Part shown: positions 16,302-24,834 of the stretch, one piece after another
Layout: each line of letters begins with the position of its first letter
Position numbering within the stretch: position 1 is the stretch's first letter
Source of the DNA: an uncultured Lentisphaerota bacterium
Lineage (GTDB): Bacteria > Verrucomicrobiota > Kiritimatiellia > CAIQIC01
Direction: 5' to 3'
Assembly: GCA_903889245.1 (NCBI GenBank)
Contig: CAISWQ010000018.1
Span: 1-64,000 of the forward strand
DNA: 64,000 nt
Program-made: the position numbers and the translations under genes
Notes under the pieces: model-generated
The model's database searches: none
What the model was told of the DNA's origin: nothing
What the model saw: the letters and a program-made list of their open reading frames with translations, nothing else

Positions 16302-17732
16302 ATGGGCGCGCTTTCCAGATGGCTGGCGCGGATGGATGGCTCGCGGCCGGAGGCGGTCGGCGGCGAGGCGGCGGCGCGCCAGAAGACCATGCGGCTCGCG
16401 ATCATCGAGGGCACCGGCTGGGCGACGATGAGCGGCATCGGCGAAAACTTCTTCTCCGCCTTCGCCGTCTTCCTGCGCGCCAGCAATGTGGCCGTGGCGG
16501 TGATGACCAGCGCGCCGCTGCTGCTGGGCGCCCTCGCGCAACTGCTCGGCGCGTGGTGGATTGACCGCTTCCGGCAGCGCCGCGTGATGCTGCTGCACGT
16601 CCTGAACTTGCAGGCGCTGGCCTATGCGTTCGTCGTGCTCATGCCGCTGCTTTTTCCCGGCCACGCCGTGCCGCTGGGCATCGGCTGCGCGCTCCTGACG
16701 ATGTTCCTGGGCAACATCACCATCCCGGTCTGGATCAGCCTGATCGGCGATGTTGTCCCCGACGCGCAGCGCGGCGCGTACTTCGGCCACCGCTGGCGCG
16801 TGCTCTACCTCGTGCTCTCGGTGGCCAACCTCGGCGGCGGCCTGCTCCTGGCCCACTACGAGCAACTCGGCTGGGTGTGGGCGGGCTTCGGCGCGCTGTT
16901 CGGCCTCGCCGGCTTGGCGCGCCTGATCACGGCGCAGTTGTTCCCCCTGCACTACGAGCCGGAGTACAAGCCGGTGGCCGCCGAGCACTTCACCTTCTGG
17001 GATTTCCTGAAGCGCGCGCCGCGCTCCAACTTCGGGCACTTCGCCTTCTATGCCGCGCTGATGAACGCCGGCGCCAACATCTCCGCGCCGTTCTTCGTCG
17101 TCTACATGCTGCGCGACTTGCACTGGACCTACACCGAGTTCACGGTCAACGCCATCACCATGCTCATCGCGCAGGTGGTGTTCTTCCGCTGGTGGGGGCA
17201 CATCGGCGACCGGCACGGCAACCGCGCCGTCCTGATCGCCACCAGTTGCGTGCTGCCCATCCTGCCGGTCCTCTGGGCCTGCTCGACCAACTTCTGGGTG
17301 CTGTTCGTCGCGCAGATCATCTCCGGCGCCTCGTGGTCGGGCTATAACCTCGCCATCCAGAACTTCATCTATGACGCCGTCACCCCCGCCAAGCGCGCCA
17401 AGGTTTACGCCTACTACAGCCTGATCAACGGCATTTTCATTTTCATCGCCGGCACGGTCATCGGCGCGTGGCTCGCCAACCACCTGCCCAGCGACTACCG
17501 CCTCGGCCCGCTGCACGTCACCTTCCTCTCCTCGTTGCCCGCGGTGTTCATCATCTCCGGCCTCGTGCGGCTGGTCGTGCTGCTCGTGATGGCCCCGACC
17601 TTCCGCGAAGTCCGCCAGCACGAGCCGATCTATCCCGGCACCCTGCTGCTGCGCCAGTGGAGCGGCGAGGCCGTCACCGGCGTGTTGGTCGAGGTCGCCA
17701 CCCGCATCACCGGCGCCTTCCGCCGGAAATAA
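16302..17732 (+). CDS. Major facilitator superfamily transporter
   Basis: This 476-residue integral membrane protein has about twelve hydrophobic segments. The cytoplasmic loop between helices 2 and 3 reads WWIDRFRQRRVML, an MFS motif A variant, and WWGHIGDRHGNRAVLIA is the equivalent loop in the second half. A hydrophilic N-terminus of about 30 residues precedes the first helix. The substrate is unknown. The 7-bp spacing from the HAD phosphatase gene suggests one transcript. It converges on tsaB with an 8-bp gap. Confidence 0.88.
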   Translation: MGALSRWLARMDGSRPEAVGGEAAARQKTMRLAIIEGTGWATMSGIGENFFSAFAVFLRASNVAVAVMTSAPLLLGALAQLLGAWWIDRFRQRRVMLLHVLNLQALAYAFVVLMPLLFPGHAVPLGIGCALLTMFLGNITIPVWISLIGDVVPDAQRGAYFGHRWRVLYLVLSVANLGGGLLLAHYEQLGWVWAGFGALFGLAGLARLITAQLFPLHYEPEYKPVAAEHFTFWDFLKRAPRSNFGHFAFYAALMNAGANISAPFFVVYMLRDLHWTYTEFTVNAITMLIAQVVFFRWWGHIGDRHGNRAVLIATSCVLPILPVLWACSTNFWVLFVAQIISGASWSGYNLAIQNFIYDAVTPAKRAKVYAYYSLINGIFIFIAGTVIGAWLANHLPSDYRLGPLHVTFLSSLPAVFIISGLVRLVVLLVMAPTFREVRQHEPIYPGTLLLRQWSGEAVTGVLVEVATRITGAFRRK

Positions 17733-17740
17733 AACCGCGA

Positions 17741-18403
17741 TCAACGCTTCGGCGGCGTGGCGACGGCGGGGTGGAGGTAGATCGGCAGCAGGGGTTCGGG
17801 TGTGCTTCCGCTGGCATGCACGGCCAGGGCGAGGGCGGCGACGGCGGCGGCGGTTGGATAGCGCGCGACGGGCTGGGGGAGGCCGGCGGGCCAGTGCGGC
17901 AGCAGGCGCGCGCAGTCGGGACTGAAAATCCTCGCGCCGGCCGGCAACGCGCCCGCCAGTTGCGTCAGTGGCAGGGTGCTCCACGGCGTGGGTTGCAGGG
18001 AGGCGCCGGTCTTGCCATCAAAGACGCCGAGCCAGAGCGTGTCGCGCCGCGCATCACCAATGACCGCGATCTTTTCCACGCCGCCCGCGCTGGCCACCTC
18101 GTGCGCCAGCGCCGCGCCGCTGCTGACGGCGATGACGGGCTGGCCGCCGGGCATCGCGAGCGCCTGCGCCGCGGTCAGTGCGATGCGCGTGCCGGAGAAC
18201 GAGCCCGGCCCGCGGCCGACGGCGAACAGCTCGAGCTGCTCCGGCCGCACGCCAGCCTCGGCGAGCACCTCGCGCAGCACCTCGAACAGACGCGTGTGAT
18301 GGAACGTCTGCGCCTGCCACGTCCGGCGCGCGAGCAGCGCGCCGTCGTGCAAGAGCGCGACATCGTTTTCCACCGCCGACATTTCGATGGACAGGACAAT
18401 CAT
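17741..18403 (-). CDS. tsaB: tRNA t6A37 synthesis protein TsaB
   Basis: This 220-residue ASKHA-fold partner of TsaD is needed for threonylcarbamoyl-adenosine formation at tRNA position 37. The N-terminus IVLSIEMSAVENDVALL and the signature GRGPGSFSGTRIALTAAQAL (about residues 64-83) are typical, with Ser in place of the usual Thr in SFTG. It lies downstream of tsaE on the same strand, with a repeat-filled gap between them, so the two t6A genes remain linked. Confidence 0.92.
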   Translation of the reverse strand: MIVLSIEMSAVENDVALLHDGALLARRTWQAQTFHHTRLFEVLREVLAEAGVRPEQLELFAVGRGPGSFSGTRIALTAAQALAMPGGQPVIAVSSGAALAHEVASAGGVEKIAVIGDARRDTLWLGVFDGKTGASLQPTPWSTLPLTQLAGALPAGARIFSPDCARLLPHWPAGLPQPVARYPTAAAVAALALAVHASGSTPEPLLPIYLHPAVATPPKR

Positions 18404-18414
18404 TTTTCTCTTCC

Positions 18415-18552
18415 GTTCCTCATCCTAATCTTAATCGTAATCGTAACTCGTAATCGTAACTCCTGCTCGTAATCCCTCTTCCCGGCCGGCCGGGAGATTA
18501 GGATTAGGAGTTACGATTACGATTAAGATGGGGAGTTACGATTAGGATGAGG
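18415..18552. repeat. GATTACG-type imperfect inverted repeat
   Basis: Left and right arms are built from short units: AATCGTAATCGTAACT-like on the left and GAGTTACGATTACGATTAAG-like on the right, separated by TTCCCGGCCGGCCGGGA near 18480. The composition is AT-rich relative to its surroundings. The right arm runs into the 3' end of tsaE, whose stop lies at 18523. A weak related trace (GATTACGAGCTAAG) occurs at 5962. Confidence 0.8.
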
Positions 18553-18981
18553 AGTTTCAAGCGTGATGATCCGTTCGGTCAGATCCTTCCCGACTTCAAA
18601 GTGCAGGTGCCAGGTTTCCGGCGGCAGAATTTCGGTGGCGCGCTCGGCCCACTCGATCACGGTGATGCCGTCGCCCTTGAAATATTCCTCGAGGCCGAGG
18701 CCGAAGGCGTCATCCGCGTCGCGGATGCGGTAGAGGTCGGCGTGGTAGAGCGGCGGCGTGCTGGGGTATTCGTGGATCAGCACGAAGGTCGGACTGTTGA
18801 CGGCGTGCTGGACGCCGAGCGCGGCGGCGAGGCCCTGCACGAAGCAGGTCTTGCCCGCGCCGAGATCGCCGTGCAGCGCGAGCACCGCGCCGGGCTTGAG
18901 TTCGCGCAACAGTTCCGTCGCCAGCCGCCGGGTTTCCTCGGGGCTGTGCGTGACCACGGTCTTTTTTTTCTCCACGCTCAT
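18523..18981 (-). CDS. tsaE: tRNA t6A37 synthesis ATPase TsaE
   Basis: This 152-residue P-loop ATPase works with TsaB and TsaD. Walker [18 protein letters not shown] lies at about residues 35-51, followed by the family motif [11 protein letters not shown] and [20 protein letters not shown] is also typical. An earlier in-frame start at 19017 would place a strong hairpin inside the coding region, so the ATG at 18981 is preferred. The last residues ([11 protein letters not shown]) are encoded by an intergenic-type repeat, suggesting the original stop was lost or displaced. Confidence 0.9.
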   Translation of the reverse strand: MSVEKKKTVVTHSPEETRRLATELLRELKPGAVLALHGDLGAGKTCFVQGLAAALGVQHAVNSPTFVLIHEYPSTPPLYHADLYRIRDADDAFGLGLEEYFKGDGITVIEWAERATEILPPETWHLHFEVGKDLTERIITLETPHPNRNSPS

Positions 18982-18991
18982 CTTCGTTACC

Positions 18992-19050
18992 CGGCTCGCG
19001 GGTGCGTCCGCCCCCACCTGCGTGGGGAGGGCGAGCGTACCCGCGAGCCG
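18992..19050. repeat. Nested hairpin element upstream of tsaE
   Basis: The outer arms CGGCTCGCGGGT (18992-19003) and ACCCGCGAGCCG (19039-19050) are perfectly complementary over 12 bp. An inner hairpin CCCCAC/GTGGGG (19012-19017 with 19022-19027) lies inside. No T-run follows on either strand, so it is not a classical terminator. It resembles an intergenic mobile or structured repeat. Confidence 0.75.
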
Positions 19051-19058
19051 ATCTTGTT

Positions 19059-20030
19059 TCAGGTACAGCTCGGCAGCTTCAATTCGCCGGCGGCGGTCAG
19101 GCTGCCGGCGGTGACGCGGCGGATTTCCGCAACATCGCTGGCGATCTGCTGGCGCAGTTCCGCGGCATCGGCGAAGCGGCGCGAGGCGCGCAGATAGGAG
19201 AGCAGATGGACCTCCAGCTCGCGGTCGTAGAGGTCGAGGTGCGCGTCGAGAAAGTGGACCTCGATCAGCGGGTCGAGGCCGAACTCCGGCTGCGTCTGGG
19301 CGTCGGGGCGGAAGGCGGCGCCGAGGTAGCGGACGCCGTCAATCTTCGCATAGACGGCATAGACGCCGGGCGGGGGCAGCACCTCGTCGTGCGGCCGCAG
19401 GTTGGCGGTCGGGAAGCCGAGCTGGCGGCCGTAGCCCTTGCCGCGGCCGACCTTCCCGTGAACGCTGTGGAAGTGGCCGGACATGCAGGCGGCGGCTTCG
19501 AGGTGGCCGCGCAGGATTTGCTGGCGGATGCGCGTCGAGGAAATCGGCCCGCCGCTCCAGGCCTCCGGCTCGACGACCTGCACCGCGAGGCCGAGGCCCG
19601 GCGCGAGCTTTTCCAGCAGCGCGGTCGTGCCGCGCGCCGCGTGGCCGAACGTCCAGTTGCTGCCGACGACGAGGCCGGCGGGGCGGGGCAGGGCGGCGGC
19701 GAGCTGGTTGAGGAAAAAGTCCGGCGCCTCGCGGGCGACGGCGGCGGTGAACGGCAGGACGATGCAGCCGGCGAGGCCGAGCTGGCCGAGCAGCTCCAGC
19801 TTGTGCGGCAGCGTGGTTAGCAGCAGGGGCGCTTTCTCCGGCGCGAGGACCTTGAGCGGGTGCGGTTCGAGCGTCAGCGCCCACGCGCTGCCGCCGGCGG
19901 CGCGCGCGCGTTCGAGCGCGGCGCCGATCACGCGCTGGTGGCCGCGGTGTACGCCATCGAAGAAGCCCGCCGCGATGAAGAGCGGAGCTGTTTCGTGGCG
20001 GAGGCCGCCCAGCTCGTGGAGCAGTTTCAT
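19059..20030 (-). CDS. ribF: Bifunctional riboflavin kinase/FAD synthetase
   Basis: This 323-residue enzyme makes FMN and then FAD. The N-terminal nucleotidyltransferase domain shows [17 protein letters not shown] (about residues 21-37) and [18 protein letters not shown] (about 163-180). The C-terminal flavokinase domain begins [18 protein letters not shown] (about 200-217). Its start overlaps the truB stop by 4 bp. It is the last gene of the nusA-infB-rbfA-truB-ribF group, a standard bacterial order. Confidence 0.95.
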   Translation of the reverse strand: MKLLHELGGLRHETAPLFIAAGFFDGVHRGHQRVIGAALERARAAGGSAWALTLEPHPLKVLAPEKAPLLLTTLPHKLELLGQLGLAGCIVLPFTAAVAREAPDFFLNQLAAALPRPAGLVVGSNWTFGHAARGTTALLEKLAPGLGLAVQVVEPEAWSGGPISSTRIRQQILRGHLEAAACMSGHFHSVHGKVGRGKGYGRQLGFPTANLRPHDEVLPPPGVYAVYAKIDGVRYLGAAFRPDAQTQPEFGLDPLIEVHFLDAHLDLYDRELEVHLLSYLRASRRFADAAELRQQIASDVAEIRRVTAGSLTAAGELKLPSCT

Positions 20031-20788
20031 GGGGCCGGTCGCGTCAGGCTGCGGACCTCGTGGGCGGGGATGATGTGCGGCAGCACGTCATCGGGCTTGA
20101 GCGCCAGCAGGGCGGGCATGGTCAGCGCCTTGGCGATGGAAAACTCGCCCGACTGCGTGCGGCGCAGCTCGGCTAGATAGGCGCCGCAGCCGAGCGCGCG
20201 GCCGATATCGGCGCAGAGCGTGCGGACATAGGTGCCCTTCGAGCAGCGCAGCCGGAAACTCACGCGTGGCGGCGCAAAGTCCAGCAGCGTGAACTCGAAG
20301 ATGTGCAGCCAGCGCGGCTCGCGGGCGATCTCCTGGCCCTTGCGCGCCAGCTTGTAGAGCGGGACGCCGTCCTTCTTGATCGCGGAGACCATCGGCGGCG
20401 TCTGCTGCACGTCACCGAGCCACTTCTTCATCTCGGCCTCGATGGCCTCGCGCGTGACGCCGGAGCAATCGGCCGTGCCGGTGATCTCGCCATCCACGTC
20501 CTCGGTGCTGGTCGTGGCGCCCAGTTGCATGACGCCCTCATAGACCTTGTCGGTGCCCATGATCTCGTTGGAGAGGCGCGTGCCGCGGCCGAGCAGGATG
20601 ATCAGCAGGCCGGTCGCCATCGGGTCGAGCGTGCCGCCGTGGCCGACCTTGCGGATGCGGAACTGGCGGCGGATGCGGTCCACCACGTCGTGCGAGGTCG
20701 GGCCGCTGGGCTTATCCACCAGCAGGATGCCGTCCCACGGATCGAGTTCGCGCGCGGGCTGGCCGGCGCGGCTGGCGTGAAAGCTCAT
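20027..20788 (-). CDS. truB: tRNA pseudouridine(55) synthase
   Basis: This 253-residue enzyme forms pseudouridine-55 in the T-loop of tRNAs. GILLVDKPSGPTSHDVV opens the fold, and the catalytic Asp is in VGHGGTLDPMATGLL (about residues 48-62). The later KGTYVRTLCADIG motif is also conserved. 4-bp overlaps with both rbfA and ribF point to tight translational coupling. Confidence 0.96.
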   Translation of the reverse strand: MSFHASRAGQPARELDPWDGILLVDKPSGPTSHDVVDRIRRQFRIRKVGHGGTLDPMATGLLIILLGRGTRLSNEIMGTDKVYEGVMQLGATTSTEDVDGEITGTADCSGVTREAIEAEMKKWLGDVQQTPPMVSAIKKDGVPLYKLARKGQEIAREPRWLHIFEFTLLDFAPPRVSFRLRCSKGTYVRTLCADIGRALGCGAYLAELRRTQSGEFSIAKALTMPALLALKPDDVLPHIIPAHEVRSLTRPAP

Positions 20789-21192
20789 GGCGTGTTTTCC
20801 TCCTGCGGCGCTGGCGGCGGCTCCGCGGCCCAGTCGGGATGCTCGGTTTCCATCTTCTCCAGCAGCCGCAGCACGTGGTCGCCCTGCTCGACGGAGGTAT
20901 CCAGCTCGAAGTGCAGTTGCGGCGTGTACTTCAGGATCACGTGCTTGCTCAAGAGCTTCTGGATCGCGCCGTGGTGCTGCTGGAGCCGGCGCAGAATCCC
21001 GGCGCGGTCCTTCTCGTGGCCGAGGATGCTGACGAGCACGCGCGCGGTGTGCAGGTCGCTGCTGATGAAGACGTGTGTCACCGTGACCGCGGCGAAGTCG
21101 AAGTCCTGGCCCGCGAAGACGCGGTAGAGCGACTCGGCGATCTCGCGCTTGAGCAGCGCGTTGACGCGCGTCAGGCGGTCCACGTTACTCAT
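20785..21192 (-). CDS. rbfA: Ribosome-binding factor A
   Basis: This 135-residue KH-fold factor for 30S maturation has its start at 21192, giving MSNVDRLTRVNALLKREIAE. In-frame DNA further upstream is repeat sequence. The core is VTVTHVFISSDLHTARVLVSIL, followed by a KYTPQLHFELDTSVEQGDHV segment typical of RbfA. The C-terminus is proline-rich. The gene is separated from infB by 132 bp filled with repeats and overlaps truB by 4 bp. Confidence 0.92.
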   Translation of the reverse strand: MSNVDRLTRVNALLKREIAESLYRVFAGQDFDFAAVTVTHVFISSDLHTARVLVSILGHEKDRAGILRRLQQHHGAIQKLLSKHVILKYTPQLHFELDTSVEQGDHVLRLLEKMETEHPDWAAEPPPAPQEENTP

Positions 21193-21205
21193 GGGCGGCC
21201 TCCGA

Positions 21206-21237
21206 GAACATCGAACACCGAACATCGAACATCGAAC
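21206..21237. repeat. GAACATC 7-bp tandem repeat
   Basis: Four and a half units of GAACATC/GAACACC lie head to tail just upstream of rbfA. Together with the adjacent palindrome pair they fill the infB-rbfA gap. Confidence 0.8.
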
Positions 21238-21250
21238 GCTGGAGGACGGG

Positions 21251-21300
21251 GTTTCCGAGGCTTGGAAAAACAGGGCCTCGGTTTTCCAAGGCTTGGAAAA
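21251..21300. repeat. Palindrome cluster, 2 copies
   Basis: Centres lie at 21260 and 21291, 31 bp apart, inside the nusA-ribF operon between infB and rbfA. The first copy has CCGAG in place of CCAAG. Confidence 0.9.
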
Positions 21301-21324
21301 GCGTGCAGCTCGTCATGGCGTGCC

Positions 21325-23304
21325 TCACAACTGCTGGGCGATCTTCTCGACTTCGAAGCATTCGATGATGTCGCCGGGCTGGAAGCTGGAGAAGTTGTCG
21401 AGGCGCAGGCCGCACTCCTGGCTCTCGCGAACCTCGGCGGCGTCGTTCTGGAACCGCTTGAGGCTGATGAGCGAGCCCTCGAACAGCAGGTCGCCTTTCC
21501 GTTTGACGCGCGCGCGGGCGCGACTGGTGAGCTTGCCATCGGTACAGCGGCAGCCGGCGACCGTGCCCTTGCGGCTGATCTCGAAAACCTGCAGGACCTC
21601 GGCGTGGCCGACGACCGTCTGCTTCACGATCGGTTCGAGCAGGCCGACCATCGCGTTGCGGACCTCGTCGAGCAGTTCATAGATGATGCTGTAGAGGCGG
21701 ATCTCGACGCCCTCGCGCTTGGCGGTGGCGTTGACGCCATCGTCCTTGCCGACGTGGAAACCGATGATGATGGCCTCGGAGGCGCGGGCGAGGAGCACGT
21801 CGTTACTGCTGACGTTGCCGACGCTGGCGAGGAGGATATCGAGCACGACCTTGTCGCTCTTGATGCCGGCGAGCGAGTTCTGGATCGCCTCGAGCGAGCC
21901 CTGCACGTCGCCCTTGAGGATGAGGCGCAGCTTGCGCGCCTCCCGGGCCTGGCTGCTGGCGGGCTTCATCAGGTCATCGAGCGTCAGGCGCTTGGGCGTG
22001 ACGGCGATCTCCTGCTTGCGCTTTTCCTCGAGCGCGGTCTCGGACATCTCGCGCGCGACGCGGTCGTTGGCCTGCACCTGGAACTCCATGCCGGGCTCCG
22101 GCACGGCGGTCAGGCCGAGCACCTTGACGGCGAGCGACGGGCCCGCGGTGCGGACCTTGATACCCTTGTCGCTGATCAGCGCCTTGACGCGGCCCCAGTA
22201 CGGGCCGCAGGTGATCGCGTCGCCGACCTTGAGCGTGCCGCGCTTGACGACGATGTTCGCGGTCGGGCCCATGCCGGGTTCGAGGCGCGCCTCGATCACG
22301 TAGCCCTGCGCGCGGCGGCCGGGGTTGGCCTTGAGTTCGAGCATGTCGGCCTGGAGCAAAATCATTTCGAGCAGGTGGTCAAGGCCCGCGCCGGTGAGCG
22401 CGCTGACCGGGCAGCAGATCGTGGTGCCGCCCCAGTCTTCGGGCGCGAGGCCTTCCTTCTGGAGCTGCGTCTTGACGCGGTCCACGTTCGCGCCGCGCAG
22501 GTCAATCTTGTTGATCGCCACCATGAGGGCGACCTTGGCGGCGCGCGCGTGCTGAATCGCCTCGCGCGTCTGCGGCATGATGCCGTCCTGCGCGTCCACG
22601 ATGATGACCGCGATGTCGGTCAGGTTCGCGCCGCGCGCGCGCATCTGCGTGAAGGCCGCGTGGCCGGGCGTATCGAGGAAGGTGATCTGGCGCTCGTTGA
22701 TCGTCACCGTGTAGGCGCCGATATGCTGCGTGATGCCGCCATCCTCGCCGGCGGCGACCTTGGTGTTGCGGATTTTGTCGAGCAGCGAGGTTTTGCCGTG
22801 GTCCACGTGGCCCATGAAGGTGACGATCGGCGGGCGCGTGGCGAGGTCCTCGTTCTTGTCCTCGGTCGGCTCGACCGCGGGTTCGGGCGCCTTGGTCACC
22901 GGCTTGCGCTCGATGATTTTCTTTTCGTGCTCGAAGGAGAAGCCGTGCTTCTCGGCGATCTGCTGGGCGATCTTGAGGTCCACGCGCTCGTTGATCGAGG
23001 CGAAGATGTTCATCATCATCAGCTCGGCGATGAGCTGGTTGGGCTTCAGGCCGAGCTGCTCGGCAAATTCCTTCACGATGATCGGGCCGCGCACGAGGAT
23101 GGTCTTCTTCTGCGGTTCCGGCTTGGGCAGGACGGCCGGCGTGGGCGTCGCACTCTTGGGGAACGCCTTGCGGATGATATCCACCTGCTCGTCCGTCAGC
23201 GGACTCATGTGGTTCTTGAGCTGCATGCCATGCTCGTGCAGCTTGTCCAGGATGTCCTGGCTGCTGCGCAGGCCCAGCTCGCGTGCTAGTTCGTGTACCC
23301 TCAT
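21325..23304 (-). CDS. infB: Translation initiation factor IF-2
   Basis: This 659-residue GTPase delivers initiator tRNA to the 30S subunit. A short N-terminal IF2_N-like domain ([20 protein letters not shown]) leads to a second small domain near residue 75. The G domain has [14 protein letters not shown] (about 168-181), DTPGHAAF and NKID, followed by the C-terminal beta-barrel domains. It lacks the long charged linker found in many IF-2 proteins and is therefore compact. The start overlaps the nusA stop by 4 bp. Confidence 0.96.
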   Translation of the reverse strand: MRVHELARELGLRSSQDILDKLHEHGMQLKNHMSPLTDEQVDIIRKAFPKSATPTPAVLPKPEPQKKTILVRGPIIVKEFAEQLGLKPNQLIAELMMMNIFASINERVDLKIAQQIAEKHGFSFEHEKKIIERKPVTKAPEPAVEPTEDKNEDLATRPPIVTFMGHVDHGKTSLLDKIRNTKVAAGEDGGITQHIGAYTVTINERQITFLDTPGHAAFTQMRARGANLTDIAVIIVDAQDGIMPQTREAIQHARAAKVALMVAINKIDLRGANVDRVKTQLQKEGLAPEDWGGTTICCPVSALTGAGLDHLLEMILLQADMLELKANPGRRAQGYVIEARLEPGMGPTANIVVKRGTLKVGDAITCGPYWGRVKALISDKGIKVRTAGPSLAVKVLGLTAVPEPGMEFQVQANDRVAREMSETALEEKRKQEIAVTPKRLTLDDLMKPASSQAREARKLRLILKGDVQGSLEAIQNSLAGIKSDKVVLDILLASVGNVSSNDVLLARASEAIIIGFHVGKDDGVNATAKREGVEIRLYSIIYELLDEVRNAMVGLLEPIVKQTVVGHAEVLQVFEISRKGTVAGCRCTDGKLTSRARARVKRKGDLLFEGSLISLKRFQNDAAEVRESQECGLRLDNFSSFQPGDIIECFEVEKIAQQL

Positions 23305-24578
23305 TCGGCTGCTTCGCTTCCCATTAGTTTGCTCTCGGCCTCAAACGCCCGCTCGGCCGCGGCATGGACCGCCGCCGCGGCGGTCTCGTCGAAACCCTCG
23401 ACGCCGGCGAGGTCGGCGACCTCGGCGGCCACAATGCCTTCCGGCGTCAGGAAGCCGGCGCGGACGAGTTTCTCGGCGTGCTCCTGCCCGATGCCCTCGA
23501 TCGCGGCCAGCTTGCCAATCGCCTGCGCAACCTTTTCCTCGAACGTGATGTCGGCCTCGTCCTTCGTGATGTCAATCTTCCAACCGGTCAGCTTGCTCGT
23601 CAGCCGCGCGTTCTGGCCCTTCTTGCCAATCGCCAGCGAGAGCTGGTCGGCGGCGACGATGACGTTGACCGTGCCCGTCTCCTCGTCCACCGCGAGGCGC
23701 AGCAGCTTGGCGGGGGAGAGCGCGTTGGTGACGAACGTCTTGACGTCCGGGTTCCAGCGCACGATGTCTATCTTCTCGCCGGAGAGTTCGCGGACGATGT
23801 TCTTGACGCGCAGACCGCGCAAACCGACGCACGCGCCGACCGGGTCCACTTTGTCGTCATTCGACCAGACCGCCAGCTTGGTGCGGTAGCCCGGCTCGCG
23901 CGCGATGGCCTTGATCTCGACCGTGCCGTCGTTGATCTCCGCCACCTCCAGCGCGAACAGCTTGCGCACGAACTCCGGCGCGGAGCGCGAGAGGATCAGC
24001 GCCGGTCCGCCGGGCTTGTCCTCGACGTTGAGCAGCAGGGCGCGGACGCGGTCGCCGATCTGGTATTCCTCGATCGGCACGCGCTCGCGCGAGGGCATCA
24101 CCGCCTCGGCGCGGCCGAGGTCAATCAGCACATCGCTGCGCTCGAAGCCGCGCACCGAGCCGCTGACGATGTCGCCGGGCCGGTCCTTATATTCCTTATA
24201 GATCTTCGCCTTCTCGGCGTTGCGGATTTCCTGGAGGATGGTCTGCTTCGCGGTCTGCGCCGCGATGCGGCCGAAGTTCTTCGGCGTCACTTCCGCTTCC
24301 AGGTAGTCGCCCAGCTTGGCGCTGGGCAGCAGGCGCTTGGCGCTGGCCAGCAGGATCTGGTCGTGCGGCTCCTTGATGACCTCCACCACCTGGACGCGGG
24401 CATAGGCGCGGATTTCAAAGGTCTTGCGGTCAATGGCGATGCGCAGCTCGCGCGCCGGGCTGACGGCCTTCTTCGACGCCTTCAGCAGGGCGGTTTCCAC
24501 CGCGTTGAGCAGCGTTTCGCGGTCAATGCCGCGCTCGCGCTCGATGAACTCGAACACCTGTTGCAGTTCGCTCGCCAT
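23301..24578 (-). CDS. nusA: Transcription termination/antitermination factor NusA
   Basis: This 425-residue protein was started at the ATG giving MASELQQVFEFIERERGIDRE, the NusA N-terminal domain. An S1 domain follows (GDIVSGSVRGFERSDVLIDLG, about residues 130-150), then KH domains (VGACVGLRGLRVKNIVRELSGEKIDIV). The C-terminal helix-hairpin-helix segment LAAIEGIGQEHAEKLVRAG extends beyond the minimal form. No rimP is found upstream, where it usually precedes nusA. Confidence 0.95.
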   Translation of the reverse strand: MASELQQVFEFIERERGIDRETLLNAVETALLKASKKAVSPARELRIAIDRKTFEIRAYARVQVVEVIKEPHDQILLASAKRLLPSAKLGDYLEAEVTPKNFGRIAAQTAKQTILQEIRNAEKAKIYKEYKDRPGDIVSGSVRGFERSDVLIDLGRAEAVMPSRERVPIEEYQIGDRVRALLLNVEDKPGGPALILSRSAPEFVRKLFALEVAEINDGTVEIKAIAREPGYRTKLAVWSNDDKVDPVGACVGLRGLRVKNIVRELSGEKIDIVRWNPDVKTFVTNALSPAKLLRLAVDEETGTVNVIVAADQLSLAIGKKGQNARLTSKLTGWKIDITKDEADITFEEKVAQAIGKLAAIEGIGQEHAEKLVRAGFLTPEGIVAAEVADLAGVEGFDETAAAAVHAAAERAFEAESKLMGSEAAE

Positions 24579-24716
24579 AGTCGTGTCCTCAAAAGAGCTA
24601 CCGTCCCAAGCCCGACACGCAAAAGCGTGGGTTTGCTTGCCCACGCTTGCTCCCTGACGGACTTGTAACGCGGGGCGGAGAATACCCGCCCCCCTGCGGA
24701 CCGTCAAGCGCAAGAT

Positions 24717-24828
24717 ATTCCAAGGCTTGGAAAATTTCGGCCGGCCTTTTCCAAGGCCCGGAAAAGCAGACGCCGAAACTTTCCAACCCTTGGGAAAACA
24801 ACCGGTTCCGGTTTCCAAGGCCTGAAAA
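24717..24828. repeat. Palindrome cluster, 4 copies
   Basis: Centres lie at 24725, 24756, 24788 and 24820 (spacings 31, 32 and 32), between the DinG-like helicase gene and nusA. The cluster ends 6 bases from the helicase stop codon. Confidence 0.9.
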
Positions 24829-24834
24829 ATCCAC

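Noticed and set aside
20839-23289. Very long open frame on the plus strand (over 800 codons)
   Set aside because: It lies antisense to rbfA/infB, has a charged low-complexity translation and no family motif; high GC keeps the reverse frame open.
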